Shown here: positions 1-11,112 of the stretch, in pieces
Position numbering within the stretch: the first letter of the stretch is position 1
Layout of the letters: each line of letters opens with the position of its first letter
Origin: Pseudomonas alkylphenolica
Lineage (GTDB): Bacteria; Pseudomonadota; Gammaproteobacteria; Pseudomonadales; Pseudomonadaceae
Assembly: GCF_004025535.1 (NCBI RefSeq)
Contig: NZ_QJRG01000033.1
Coordinates: forward strand, 124,001 to 188,000
DNA: 64,000 nt
Reading direction: 5' to 3'
Position numbers and translations under genes: made by a program
Notes under the pieces: model-generated
Seen by the model: only the letters and a program-made list of their open reading frames with translations
What the model was told of the DNA's origin: nothing
Database searches by the model: none

Positions 1-300
1 TTCTTTACCAAATTTGGTGACGGTTCCTGCGACCTCGCGCCCCTGAGCGGGCTGGTGAAAAACCAGGTACGCGCCATCGCGCGCAGCTTTGGCGCGCCGG
101 AATCATTGGTAGAGAAAGTACCGACCGCAGACCTGGAAGACCTGGCGCCGGGCAAGCCGGACGAAGCATCCCATGGCGTGACCTACGCGCAGATCGATGC
201 CTTCCTGCACGGCGAGCCGGTCAGCGAAGAGGCGTTCGAGATTATCAAGCGGACTTACGAGAAGACCCAGCACAAACGCGAGATGCCGTTCGCACCTTGA
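1..300 (+). CDS. nadE: NH3-dependent NAD+ synthetase, 3' end
   Basis: This is the C-terminal 99 residues of a gene cut by the window edge, in frame from base 1 to a TGA at 298-300. NadE amidates nicotinic acid adenine dinucleotide to NAD+ using ATP and ammonia in the cytoplasm. The visible part has the features of the NadE C-terminus: a [12 protein letters not shown] segment, then [17 protein letters not shown], where the substrate-binding P-loop-type ATPase closes over deamido-NAD. A final helix ends in KREMPFAP. The N-terminal ATP-pyrophosphatase signature lies outside the window. A perfect palindrome follows 7 bases after the stop. Confidence 0.93.
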   Translation, partial: FFTKFGDGSCDLAPLSGLVKNQVRAIARSFGAPESLVEKVPTADLEDLAPGKPDEASHGVTYAQIDAFLHGEPVSEEAFEIIKRTYEKTQHKREMPFAP

Positions 301-307
301 AGCCGAA

Positions 308-354
308 ATCGCCGGTAAGCCGGCTCCTACTGTAGGAGCCGGCTTACCGGCGAT
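308..354. repeat. REP-type palindrome
   Basis: Perfect 23-bp inverted repeat (308-330 and 332-354) around a single T. The arms read atcgccggtaagccggctcc and so on. The same core recurs, imperfectly, at 21553-21602, 60040-60090 and near 63884-63919. It lies between the convergent nadE and azurin stops, so it may also act as a bidirectional transcription stop, although no T-tract follows. Confidence 0.85.
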
Positions 355-368
355 GGCCAGCTACACCA

Positions 369-815
369 TTACTTCAGCGTAACGGTGCCTTTCATCATCG
401 AGATGTGGCCAGGGAACGAGCAGAAGAAGCCGTATTTCTCGTTGGCATCCAGCTTGGAAACATCGAAAGTCACCGAGGCGGTTTCCTTGGCACCGATCAC
501 TTTGGTGTGAGCAATCACGCGCGCGTCACCTTCCTTCAGGTAATCCTTCTCGATACCAGCGCTCAGGCCATCGGTCGCGATCGGCTGCATGTCCGCTTCC
601 TTGCTGATCACCAGGTTGTGGCCCATGACGTTCTTCGGCAACGAGCCGGAGTGGGTCAGCTCAACAGTGAAAGTCTTGCAGCTCTTGTCGATTTCGATGG
701 CCTTGGTGTTGAAGGACATCTGGTCGGTGGAATCGACGGTAACCTTACACTCGGCAGCAAATACCTGAGTGGTGGCGAGAGTCAGCAAGGATACTGCTAC
801 AACTTTGGCAAACAT
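369..815 (-). CDS. azu: Azurin (type I blue copper protein)
   Basis: 148-residue periplasmic electron carrier that passes electrons between cytochromes c and redox partners. The N-terminus is a Sec signal peptide ([20 protein letters not shown]) and the mature protein starts at AECKVTVDS. The four copper ligands are visible: His in MGHN, then Cys, His and Met in FCSFPGH and ISMMKG. The disulfide cysteines (AECK and KSCK) are also present. The in-frame ORF runs further upstream, but only the ATG at 815 gives a signal peptide at the N-terminus, and it has an SD (GGAG) 7 bases ahead. An ANR-like site lies upstream at 879-892. Confidence 0.97.
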   Translation of the reverse strand: MFAKVVAVSLLTLATTQVFAAECKVTVDSTDQMSFNTKAIEIDKSCKTFTVELTHSGSLPKNVMGHNLVISKEADMQPIATDGLSAGIEKDYLKEGDARVIAHTKVIGAKETASVTFDVSKLDANEKYGFFCSFPGHISMMKGTVTLK

Positions 816-878
816 CGTGAATCTCCATGACAGGGTTTTTATCAGTTTGCAGACTGCCTGAAACCGTGGAGCACGCCC

Positions 879-892
879 ATGATGTGGGTCAA
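879..892 (-). promoter_or_regulatory. ANR/FNR-like site upstream of azurin
   Basis: On the minus strand this reads TTGAC-CCAC-ATCAT, matching the ANR/FNR box TTGAT-N4-ATCAA at 8 of 10 fixed positions, about 64-77 bases upstream of the azurin start. The P. aeruginosa azurin gene is known to be ANR- and RpoS-controlled. Assignment here is inference from the match and the position. Confidence 0.5.
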
Positions 893-1011
893 ACGCCGGA
901 TACGAGGCCAGGCAGTAAATTTGTTCTATGGATTGTATACACAAATCCTAAGTGAACATCATGCGCCATTGTTAGACGATGAGACAACCTCTCATTCAGG
1001 AGTCATTGATC

Positions 1012-1101
1012 ATGTCCTTCAGTAGCTTGATGAACAGCTTGCTCGCCGCCTACGCCTGCGGTGCCAGCGGCGCGATCTGCGAATTCGCCCGACCAGAATA
1101 G
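1012..1101 (+). CDS. Possible 29-residue small protein
   Basis: Short ORF running from the ATG at 1012 to a TAG at 1099-1101. It has an excellent SD (AGGAGT, 998-1003) 8 bases upstream. The product starts [18 protein letters not shown], then GASGAICEF, and ends ARPE: a moderately hydrophobic peptide with two cysteines. I do not recognise a family. It lies between the divergent azurin gene and the LOG-family gene, whose start is 80 bases downstream, so it could be a leader peptide or a free-standing small protein. The strong SD is the main reason for listing it. Confidence 0.4.
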   Translation: MSFSSLMNSLLAAYACGASGAICEFARPE

Positions 1102-1181
1102 TAGTGTTTACAAAACATTGCCGACTTGGAAGTGACTGGCCAGCACCTTACTCTGTGGACGCTTGTAACCGGAGAGAAGTG

Positions 1182-1769
1182 ATGCCAGTACGTTCAGTAT
1201 GTGTATTTTGCGGCGCCAGCACCGGCGTCAACCCGGCCTACCGCGAGGCGGCCATCGCCCTCGGCCAGGCCATCGCCCAACGCGGCCTGACCCTGGTCTA
1301 TGGCGGCGGCGCAGTCGGCCTGATGGGCATCGTTGCCGACGCCGCCATGGCGGCCGGTGGTGAAGTGATCGGGATCATCCCCGAAGCGCTGAAAAATGCC
1401 GAAATCGGCCACACCGGCCTGACTCGCCTGGAAGTCGTTGACGGCATGCACGCGCGCAAGGCACGCATGGCGGAACTGAGCGACGCCTTCGTCGCCCTGC
1501 CTGGCGGCCTGGGTACCCTGGAAGAGCTGTTCGAAGTCTGGACCTGGGGCCAGCTCGGCTATCACGCCAAGCCGTTGGGCCTGCTCGACGTCAATGGTTT
1601 CTACAGCAAGCTCGGCGACTTCCTCGACCATGTGGTGGAAGAAGGCTTCGTGCGCCCGCAGCATCGCGCCATGCTGGCGCTAGCGACCACCCCCGACGAA
1701 CTGCTCGACGCCATGGACAGCTTCGAAGCCCCGGTACTGCCCAAGTGGGTCGACAAGAAACCTGACTAA
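1182..1769 (+). CDS. LOG-family nucleotide 5'-monophosphate phosphoribohydrolase
   Basis: 195 residues, the usual size for the TIGR00730/LOG family. Members hydrolyse nucleoside 5'-monophosphates, including cytokinin ribotides and AMP-like substrates, at the N-glycosidic bond. Seen: N-terminal VCVFCGAS, the glycine-rich [11 protein letters not shown], and the diagnostic PGGLGTLEE motif (about residues 107-115) preceded by the catalytic-site helix with HARKARM. The ATG at 1182 was chosen for its SD (GGAGAG, 1171-1176). An upstream in-frame ATG at 1104 has none and would add non-family sequence. The end overlaps the convergent transglutaminase gene by 4 bases. Confidence 0.92.
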   Translation: MPVRSVCVFCGASTGVNPAYREAAIALGQAIAQRGLTLVYGGGAVGLMGIVADAAMAAGGEVIGIIPEALKNAEIGHTGLTRLEVVDGMHARKARMAELSDAFVALPGGLGTLEELFEVWTWGQLGYHAKPLGLLDVNGFYSKLGDFLDHVVEEGFVRPQHRAMLALATTPDELLDAMDSFEAPVLPKWVDKKPD

Positions 1770-2668
1770 ACCTGGTACTCATCCAGCGGCATCACTGTGA
1801 CCTGCACCTCAGGGTCATGGTTGCCGCCGCCGAGGATTACCCCGCGCAGCGGCGATACATCGGAGAAGTCCCGGCCCCAGGCCAGGGTAATGTGCTCCAG
1901 TGCCGGGCGCAGGTTGTTGGTGGGGTCGAAATCGACCCAGCCCTGGGTCGGGCAAAACACCGAAATCCAGGCGTGCGAGGCATCAGCCCCCACCAACCGG
2001 GGCTGTCCCGGTGGCGGCCGGGTCAGCAAATAGCCACTGACGTAGCGCGCCGCCAGCCCACGTGAGCGCAGGCAGGCAAGCATCAGGTGGGCAAAGTCCT
2101 GGCAAACGCCACGGCGGCGCTCCAGCACCTCCACCAAGGGCGTTGCGACCTGGGTCGCCGTGGCATCGAAAGTGAATTCGCTGAAGATCTTTTCCATCAG
2201 TGCCTGCACCCCGAGCAGCATCGGCTGCCCCGCTGCAAAGCACGACTCGCTGAAGGCCACGAAGCGCTGTTTCAGGTGCACATAGGGCGATTCGAAACGG
2301 TAGCGACAAGCCTGTAACAGCTCACCGCTCAGGGGCTGACTGGCATACGTCAGGGCGTCGCGTACCTGCTCCCAGGCGGGAGACGCACTGAACTGCGGTT
2401 CGGCGCGGGGCAGCACCTCAATCTGCAAACGCGCCACCACCTGCAATTGTTCATGCTGACGCTCGAAGGCAAGACGCGTCAGCGGATTGCCGAACACATC
2501 CCACTCATCCCTCCGCTGGGTGGGTGTCGGGCTGATCTGCAGAACCTGTTCAGTGCAGCGCTGCCAGGCACAGGGCCGCGGCCACAGGTGCGCCAGTTGC
2601 TGGGCCAGGGACACCGGGCTGTCGTAGCGATAGTGGGTATCGTGAATGACCTGGTAACGCGCGCTCAT
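1766..2668 (-). CDS. Transglutaminase-like cysteine protein
   Basis: 300 residues, third gene of the operon 8481-1766. It has a Bact_transglu_N-type beta domain (about 1-85) and a transglutaminase core. The catalytic triad is visible: Cys189 (RGVCQDF), His232 (SHAW) and an Asp near 246-248 (VDFDPTN). Such proteins may cleave or form amide bonds; no substrate is known. There is no signal peptide, so it is probably cytoplasmic. The ATG at 2668 overlaps the preceding TGA by one base (TGATG), which implies translational coupling. A GTG three bases earlier is the only near alternative. Confidence 0.9.
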   Translation of the reverse strand: MSARYQVIHDTHYRYDSPVSLAQQLAHLWPRPCAWQRCTEQVLQISPTPTQRRDEWDVFGNPLTRLAFERQHEQLQVVARLQIEVLPRAEPQFSASPAWEQVRDALTYASQPLSGELLQACRYRFESPYVHLKQRFVAFSESCFAAGQPMLLGVQALMEKIFSEFTFDATATQVATPLVEVLERRRGVCQDFAHLMLACLRSRGLAARYVSGYLLTRPPPGQPRLVGADASHAWISVFCPTQGWVDFDPTNNLRPALEHITLAWGRDFSDVSPLRGVILGGGNHDPEVQVTVMPLDEYQV

Positions 2669-5154
2669 CACACCGACACCGTTTGTTGGCTGACATCATC
2701 GACGTGAGCGAAATGGCGCAGCGCCAGACGTTCGGAAATCTCGCCACTGGCCGTGGCGATGGACTGCAACAGATCCGCCAGCCCGGTCAGTACCGCGCGA
2801 ACACTGGCGGCGCCGAACAACGAGTCTTCGAGGCTGCGCAAGTCGAAGTGCTTGAGCTGGTCGGCCAATAGCGCCAGCGCTGGCTCCGGGCTGCTGGCAA
2901 ACTCCTTGCTGAGACGCCCGTAAGCGCGCACCAGCAGATTGAGCTGAAACAGCACGGCATGCGGGTTCTGTTCATCGAGCAGGAGCAAATCCAGTACCGG
3001 TATCAGCTGCGCAACCGCCAGGTAGCGCGAGCGGTAGGTGATGCTGCTGTTGCCCAGTTCCAACAACCATTCCAGCCCGGCCTGATCGAACACCGTTGGC
3101 CCCCTCAGGTAAACCGCCAGGCTGCTGCACAAGGACTGCAAACGCTCGATACGGCGGCCGATCATCAAGAAGCGCCAGCCTTCATCGCGGGTCATGTCGT
3201 CCAGGGCAAAGCCGGACAGTGCTGCCATGGACATCACCAGGCGATTGAGCACATCTACCTGCTCGCCAAAGTCCGCCGTTTGGTTTTCCAGGCTCCGCGA
3301 CTCGTTCTGCAACTCCACCAGCGCCTGCCAGTTTTCTCGCGAAAGCTTGCCACGAACCTGTGATGCAGCCCATTGCAGTCGCTGCAGGTTGGCCCGCAGG
3401 CTGAAGGCCCAGTCGCTGTCGGCCAGCGCCGCGCGCACGCGCTCGGGCAACGTCCCCTCCTCTGGCAGCAACGACAGTTCATCGGCCAGGGTCACTGCCG
3501 CCTGCAAGGCCAAGGGGTCATCACCATCAAGGTAACGGGTGAGGATGATCCGCAGCAAACGCGCGCTGGCATCACAGCGTTCGCAATAGCGCCCGAACCA
3601 GAACAGGTTTTCCACCACCCGCGACGGCAGGTAAGGGTCCTTGCGGATCAGGTCCGCCACCCCGAGGGTATGCTGGGTGCGCCATTGCTCACCACTGGGC
3701 GCCGTGTCGGCCACTACCCAGGTGTCTTTGCTGGCACCACCGCGCTGCATCGACACCACCTCGGCATCGGCCAGCGCCGCCACTCGCGTCAGGCCCCCCG
3801 GGAGCACCCGGTAGCCCTCGGCCGAGGCCACGGCATACACACGCATGCCGATGGCCCGCGATTGCAGCTGGCCCGGCTCCTGCTGCCATACCGGCGCCTG
3901 GGACAGTTGCGCCAGTTCCTGCGCAACGTAGGCGTAGGGTCGTGCCTGTATCCGCTCGGCCAGGGCCTGGCGCCCGGCCTTGTCCAGATCGCGGCCGAAC
4001 ACTGCGTTGAAGCTCTGCGAAGGAAACGCCGGCTTGACCAGAAGCTGTGGCAACTGCTCCAGCGCCCGCGCCATGACCGCTGGTTCACCGCACCACCAAG
4101 TGGCAATCGACGGCAGGCACAGGTCTTCAGCAAACAGGCGCTGGTTGATGGCCGGCAAAAAGCCCAGCAAACCGGGCGACTCCAGCACCCCACTGCCCAA
4201 GGCGTTGGCCACCAGTACCCGGCCCTGACGCACGGCATCCAGCAGGCCAGGCACCCCCAGGGCCGAATCGGTACGCAGCTCCAGCGGGTCGCAAAAGTCG
4301 TCATCCAGGCGCCGCATGATCGCGTGGACACGACGCAAACCACTGAGTGTCTTGAGGTACACCGTGGCATCGCGCACCGTCAGGTCGCAGCCCTCCACCA
4401 GCGGATAGCCCAGCTGGCGTGCCAGGTACAGGTGCTCGAAATAGCTTTCATTGAAACGCCCCGGGGTCAGCACCACCACCAGCGGCGAATCGCTTTCACC
4501 GGGCGCCAGGTGCACCAGCGTCTGCTGCAAGGTACGAAAAAAACCTGCCAGGTGTTGCACCTTAAGGTCGCGGTACAACTCGGGCAACGCCCGCGAAACA
4601 ATGGTGCGGTTCTCCAGTGCATAGCCCGCGCCGGAAGGCGCCTGGGTACGATCTGCCGTCACCCACCAGCGCCCGTCTGGCGCGCGCGCCAGGTCCACTG
4701 CATACACATGCAGAAAGGTGCCATCGGGCGGGCTGATGCCCTGGCACGGCCACAGGAAGTTGTTATGCCCATAGACCAGCTCGGCAGGCAGCAGCCCCTC
4801 GCTGATCAATTGTTGTGGCCCGTAGATGTCCGCCAGCACAGCATTGAGCAAGCGCGCCCGCTGGGCAACGCCAGCGGCGAGTTGCTGCCATTCGCAGGCA
4901 GGCAACAGGTGCGGCAACAGGTCCAGTTCCCAGGGCCGATCAGCCCCCTTGGGGTCGGCGTAGACGTTGTATGTCACGCCGTTTTCCTGCAGTTGGCGGG
5001 TAAGCGACGCCTGTCGTTGTGCCAACTGCGCCCGGCCGCTGCGCTGCAGGTAAGCACACACCCGCTGCCAATGCTCGCGTACCTGCCCCTGGCCCTCGAG
5101 CATTTCATGATAGGTCCCCGGGCTCACCGGGCAAGCATCAAACAGGTCGGGCAT
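2668..5154 (-). CDS. Circularly permuted ATP-grasp / alpha-E fusion protein
   Basis: 828 residues. Residues 1 to about 490 are a circularly permuted type 2 ATP-grasp domain (seen: NVYADPKGADRPWELD near the N-terminus, then GHNNFLWPCQG, LTPGRFNESYFEH and KPAFPSQSFN). Residues about 505-825 are the all-helical alpha-E domain, starting at RKDPYLPSRVVENLFWFGRY. In this family the ATP-grasp is proposed to make an amide or peptide bond, and alpha-E is found only with such genes. The ATG at 5154 begins MPDLFD; an upstream in-frame TTG at 5175 is a weaker option. It lies 39 bases after the DUF2126 gene and overlaps the next gene by one base. Confidence 0.9.
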   Translation of the reverse strand: MPDLFDACPVSPGTYHEMLEGQGQVREHWQRVCAYLQRSGRAQLAQRQASLTRQLQENGVTYNVYADPKGADRPWELDLLPHLLPACEWQQLAAGVAQRARLLNAVLADIYGPQQLISEGLLPAELVYGHNNFLWPCQGISPPDGTFLHVYAVDLARAPDGRWWVTADRTQAPSGAGYALENRTIVSRALPELYRDLKVQHLAGFFRTLQQTLVHLAPGESDSPLVVVLTPGRFNESYFEHLYLARQLGYPLVEGCDLTVRDATVYLKTLSGLRRVHAIMRRLDDDFCDPLELRTDSALGVPGLLDAVRQGRVLVANALGSGVLESPGLLGFLPAINQRLFAEDLCLPSIATWWCGEPAVMARALEQLPQLLVKPAFPSQSFNAVFGRDLDKAGRQALAERIQARPYAYVAQELAQLSQAPVWQQEPGQLQSRAIGMRVYAVASAEGYRVLPGGLTRVAALADAEVVSMQRGGASKDTWVVADTAPSGEQWRTQHTLGVADLIRKDPYLPSRVVENLFWFGRYCERCDASARLLRIILTRYLDGDDPLALQAAVTLADELSLLPEEGTLPERVRAALADSDWAFSLRANLQRLQWAASQVRGKLSRENWQALVELQNESRSLENQTADFGEQVDVLNRLVMSMAALSGFALDDMTRDEGWRFLMIGRRIERLQSLCSSLAVYLRGPTVFDQAGLEWLLELGNSSITYRSRYLAVAQLIPVLDLLLLDEQNPHAVLFQLNLLVRAYGRLSKEFASSPEPALALLADQLKHFDLRSLEDSLFGAASVRAVLTGLADLLQSIATASGEISERLALRHFAHVDDVSQQTVSV

Positions 5155-5193
5155 GGCAAGGCTCAAGGGCTGCAAGTGATTTCAGCGTAGCGT

Positions 5194-8100
5194 TCAATGG
5201 CGGCGCAAATCCAGAGTAAAGGGCATGTCCGGATTGATCTGCAGCGCGGGTACCGGCAACGCGCCCGGGCTGTGTCCGAGGCGGAAGAACCGCGCCTGGC
5301 GCCGGCTCTGGGCTTCATTGGCGTTCACCGGCTGGGTCTCATAGTTGCGCCCTCCGGGGTGCGCCACGTGATACTGGCAACCGCCGAGCGAACGCCCCAT
5401 CCAGGTGTCGAGCACATCAAAGACCAGCGGCGCATGCACTGGAATCGTCGGTTGCAGGCAGTTGGCCGGCTGCCAGGCGCGATAGCGCACGGCAGCCACG
5501 AATTCGCCAACCCGCCCGGTGGCCTGCAGCGGCACCGCGACACCGTTGCAGGTCAACCGGTAGCGCTCGGCACTCATGCCGCTGACCTTGACCTGCAATC
5601 TTTCGAGTGACGAATCCACATAACGGACATTGCCGCCGGCACTGCCCTCCTCGCCCAGCACATGCCAGGGCTCAAGGGCCTGGCGCAGCTCCAGCTCGAT
5701 GCCGTTGACCGCGTAATCGCCGACCTTGGGAAAGCGGAATTCCAGGTGCGCGGCAAACCATTCGGCACGCAGTGGGTACCCCGCCGCATTGAGCTCGACC
5801 AACACGTCGGCAAAGTCCTGCTCGATGAAATGCGGCAGCATGAAACGGTCATGCAACTCGGTGCCCCAGCGCACCAGGCGGTCGGGGGCATAGGGCTCAC
5901 GCCAGAAGCGCGCCACCAGGGCACGCAGCAACAGTTGTTGAACCAGGCTCATGCGCGCATGCGGGGGCATTTCAAAGGCGCGCAACTCAAGCAGGCCAAG
6001 GCGCCCGGCCGGGCCATCAGGTGAATAGAGTTTATCGATGCAGAATTCTGCGCGATGGGTATTGCCGGTGACATCGATCAACAGGTTGCGCAACAACCGG
6101 TCCACCAGCCACGGTGCGCAGGCCTCGCCCGGTGCGGGCATCTGTGCAAAGGCAATTTCCAGCTCGTAGAGTGAATCGTTACGCGCTTCATCGACCCGCG
6201 GGGCCTGGGACGTCGGCCCGATAAACAGCCCGGAAAACAGGTAGGATAACGACGGGTGGTTGTGCCAGTAACTGATCAGGCTGCGCAACAGGTCCGGGCG
6301 GCGCAAGAACGGCGAGTCCGCAGGTGTCGCCCCACCGAGCACAAAGTGATTGCCGCCACCGGTACCGGTGTGGCGCCCGTCGATCATGAACTTTTCGCTG
6401 ATCAGGCGCGTCTGGCGGGCCTGTTCGTAGAGAAACTCGGTACGTTCGACCAGCTCGTCCCAGGTGCTCGATGGCTGCACATTGACCTCAATGACACCGG
6501 GGTCCGGCGTCACCTTGAAATTGACCAGCCGCGGATCGGCAGGCGGTTCATAACCTTCAAGCACGACCGGGCAGTGCAGCTCTGCGGCCGTTGCTTCGAT
6601 CACTGCGACCAGCTCAAGGTAGTCTTCCAGCCGTGACAGCGGCGGCATGAACAGGTACAGCCGTCCATCACGGGGCTCGGCGCACAGTGCCGTGCGGGTC
6701 AGCCAGTCGGCCGACGCGTCGACCGCCGGTGCAGGCCGATCCTCCTGCTCGTCCGGTGCATTGCCGATACTGGCAGCCGCCAGGGCTTCGTGCCCGGGCA
6801 GATCGCCCAGAGGCTGGTTGGGGTCCGTAGGATGGACATAGGGATACTCCGCCGCACTGACCCAGGGCTGCGCCGCCAGCGGCAGGCGATACCCCAGCGG
6901 TGAGTCGCCCGGCACCAACCGGCAGTGCTGGTCGCGTAGGTACCAGCGCCCGCTTTGCCAGCGTTGTTCATCGGCGCTACGGGCCAAGGGCAGCACCTGA
7001 CCAATGACCTGGTCCAGCCCGCGGGTGAACACCCGGCGCAAACGCGCACGCTCCAGCTCGTCATCCAGCCGCGCCTCCTCGGCGCGCACGTTCGCAGGGA
7101 GCCCACCTTCGCGCCACAGGTAGTACAGGGCATCCTCGTAGGCTGGAAACACGTAGCGTGGTGGCAACTTCAACCGCTCGGCCACGCTGGCCAGAAAGCG
7201 CGCGCCCAGCTCGCTGTGGGCGCCATAGTCGTGCTGCTCATCGGCAACCAGGGCCGGATTTCGCCACACCGGCTCACCGTCACGACGCCAGAAGCAGTTC
7301 AGCGACCAACGCGGCAGTTGCTCGCCCGGGTACCACTTGCCCTGGCCAAAGTGCACCAGCCCTTTGGGGGCATAGTGAGTACGCAGGCGCTGGAACAGTT
7401 CGCCGGCCAGGCGGCGTTTGTTCGGGCCCAGGGCAGTGGTGTTCCATTCGGCACCATCAGGATCGTCGATGGCCACGAACGTCGGCTCACCACCCATGGT
7501 CAGACGTACATCAGCGGCCTTGAGGTCGCTGTCGACCTGACGGCCCAGTGCGACAATCGCCTGCCATTGCTCATCGCTGTAAGGCAGGGTTACTCGCGGT
7601 GCCTCCCACAGCCGCTCGACACGCATCTCGTGCTCGAAGGTACAGTCGCAAGGCTCGACCAGGCCACTGATCGGTGCCGCCGAAGTCGGATCCGGGCTGC
7701 ACGCCAGGGGAATGTGGCCTTCACCGGCAAACAGCCCGGAGGTGGCGTCCAGGCCGATCCAGCCGGCCCCCGGCAAGTACACTTCGCACCAGGCATGCAG
7801 GTCGGTGAAGTCCACCTCGGTGCCGCTGGGCCCGTCGAGTGCTTTGATGTCGGCGCTCAACTGAATCAGATAGCCGGAAACGAAGCGTGCGGCCAGGCCC
7901 AGGTGGCGGAGCAGCTGCACCAGCAACCAGGCTGAGTCGCGGCACGAGCCGGACGCCAGTTCCAGCGTCTGCTCCGGCGTTTGCACACCCGGCTCCAGGC
8001 GAATCAGGTAGCTGATGTCCTGGCTCAGGCGCTGGTTCAGCGCGACGAGAAAATCGACACTGGGCCTGGGGGTGCGCTCGATACCCTGCAGGTAAGCGGC

Positions 8101-8481
8101 GAATGCCGGTGTCAGGGGCAATTGCTCCAGGTAAGGCATCAGCTCATGGCGTTCATCCTTGGCGTAGCTGAACGGAATCTGCTCGGCATAAGGTTCAAGA
8201 AAGAAATCAAACGGATTGAACACCGCCATCTCGGCGACCAGGTCCACTTCCACACGCAAGTGGTCGGTCTTCTCCGGGAACACCAGGCGCGCCAGATAAT
8301 TGCCTTGGGGATCCTGCTGCCAATTGATGAAATGCCCGTCCGGCTGCACTTTCAATGCATAGGAAAGAATCCGCGTGCGGCTGTATGGCGCCGGGCGCAA
8401 CCGCACGATCTGTGGCCCCAGTTCGACGGCACGGTCGTAGCGGTAGTCAGTGACATGGTGCAAGGCGACATGAATCGACAC
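5194..8481 (-). CDS. Transglutaminase / DUF2126 putative amidoligase fusion
   Basis: 1095 residues, first gene of the operon. Residues 1-85 are a transglutaminase N-terminal domain. The core has the triad Cys180 (SGSCRDS), His229 (LHAW) and Asp245 (IGLDAT). From about residue 330 to the end is the large DUF2126 region, classed in the literature as a putative COOH-NH2 ligase (amidoligase), with landmarks LTMGGEPTFV, GPNKRRLA, HTGTGGGNHFVLGG and GNTHRAEFCIDK. The start is the GTG at 8481, set by a perfect GGAGG 6 bases upstream; longer in-frame extensions lack an SD and do not match the family. Function, substrate and product are unknown. The operon suggests ligation and cleavage of a peptide-like metabolite. 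Confidence 0.9.
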   Translation of the reverse strand: MSIHVALHHVTDYRYDRAVELGPQIVRLRPAPYSRTRILSYALKVQPDGHFINWQQDPQGNYLARLVFPEKTDHLRVEVDLVAEMAVFNPFDFFLEPYAEQIPFSYAKDERHELMPYLEQLPLTPAFAAYLQGIERTPRPSVDFLVALNQRLSQDISYLIRLEPGVQTPEQTLELASGSCRDSAWLLVQLLRHLGLAARFVSGYLIQLSADIKALDGPSGTEVDFTDLHAWCEVYLPGAGWIGLDATSGLFAGEGHIPLACSPDPTSAAPISGLVEPCDCTFEHEMRVERLWEAPRVTLPYSDEQWQAIVALGRQVDSDLKAADVRLTMGGEPTFVAIDDPDGAEWNTTALGPNKRRLAGELFQRLRTHYAPKGLVHFGQGKWYPGEQLPRWSLNCFWRRDGEPVWRNPALVADEQHDYGAHSELGARFLASVAERLKLPPRYVFPAYEDALYYLWREGGLPANVRAEEARLDDELERARLRRVFTRGLDQVIGQVLPLARSADEQRWQSGRWYLRDQHCRLVPGDSPLGYRLPLAAQPWVSAAEYPYVHPTDPNQPLGDLPGHEALAAASIGNAPDEQEDRPAPAVDASADWLTRTALCAEPRDGRLYLFMPPLSRLEDYLELVAVIEATAAELHCPVVLEGYEPPADPRLVNFKVTPDPGVIEVNVQPSSTWDELVERTEFLYEQARQTRLISEKFMIDGRHTGTGGGNHFVLGGATPADSPFLRRPDLLRSLISYWHNHPSLSYLFSGLFIGPTSQAPRVDEARNDSLYELEIAFAQMPAPGEACAPWLVDRLLRNLLIDVTGNTHRAEFCIDKLYSPDGPAGRLGLLELRAFEMPPHARMSLVQQLLLRALVARFWREPYAPDRLVRWGTELHDRFMLPHFIEQDFADVLVELNAAGYPLRAEWFAAHLEFRFPKVGDYAVNGIELELRQALEPWHVLGEEGSAGGNVRYVDSSLERLQVKVSGMSAERYRLTCNGVAVPLQATGRVGEFVAAVRYRAWQPANCLQPTIPVHAPLVFDVLDTWMGRSLGGCQYHVAHPGGRNYETQPVNANEAQSRRQARFFRLGHSPGALPVPALQINPDMPFTLDLRRH

Positions 8482-8678
8482 GGCGGGCCTCCTGCGAGCC
8501 TGGACGGTACTAGAACCGCGCAAGACTTGTGCCATGGGGCCAGAGCCGCGATTCCCTGCGCACAGCCGCTACCCGCGCACCAAAAGCGCACCGGCACAAG
8601 GCTGCCGTGCAAGCCTTGCACAGATTTGAGGCTTTGCCAGGAAACCCGAGCGTGTCGCCCGAAAATAGGCACGAACAA

Positions 8679-8704
8679 AAACGCCAGCCCGAGGGCTGGC
8701 GTTT
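8679..8704 (-). terminator. Intrinsic terminator after ygiQ
   Basis: Inverted repeat aaacgccagccc/gggctggcgttt (8679-8690, 8693-8704), just past the ygiQ stop on the minus strand and followed by TTTTTGTT in that direction. The remainder of 8482-8678 holds the presumed promoter region of the ligase operon; I find no convincing hexamers or gene there. Confidence 0.85.
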
Positions 8705-8707
8705 GTT

Positions 8708-11011
<2,304 letters not shown>

Positions 11012-11076
11012 GTCAGTGACCGGTGGCTAATCGATGAAAAATCGCGGGCGCGGAATATAGCACAAAAATTGACCAA

Positions 11077-11097
11077 TTCCGACGTTAAAGGTCGGAA
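11077..11097 (-). terminator. Possible terminator after dnaB
   Basis: Stem ttccgac/gtcggaa (7 bp, 7-base loop) just beyond the dnaB stop. On the minus strand it is followed by TTGGTCAATTTTTG. A weak stem with a delayed T-tract, so termination may be partial. Confidence 0.55.
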
Positions 11098-11112
11098 TAG
11101 GTTGAATTGGCT

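Noticed and set aside
5154..5175. TTG start at 5175 for the ATP-grasp/alpha-E gene
   Set aside because: No SD at either codon, but ATG at 5154 gives the family-like MPDLFD N-terminus; TTG remains a minor possibility.
3373..5190. Long plus-strand open frame (605 codons) opposite the ATP-grasp gene
   Set aside because: Antisense to a clear protein family. Its translation is rich in Arg, Gln, His and Pro, the usual signature of a shadow frame in GC-rich DNA, with no recognisable domain.
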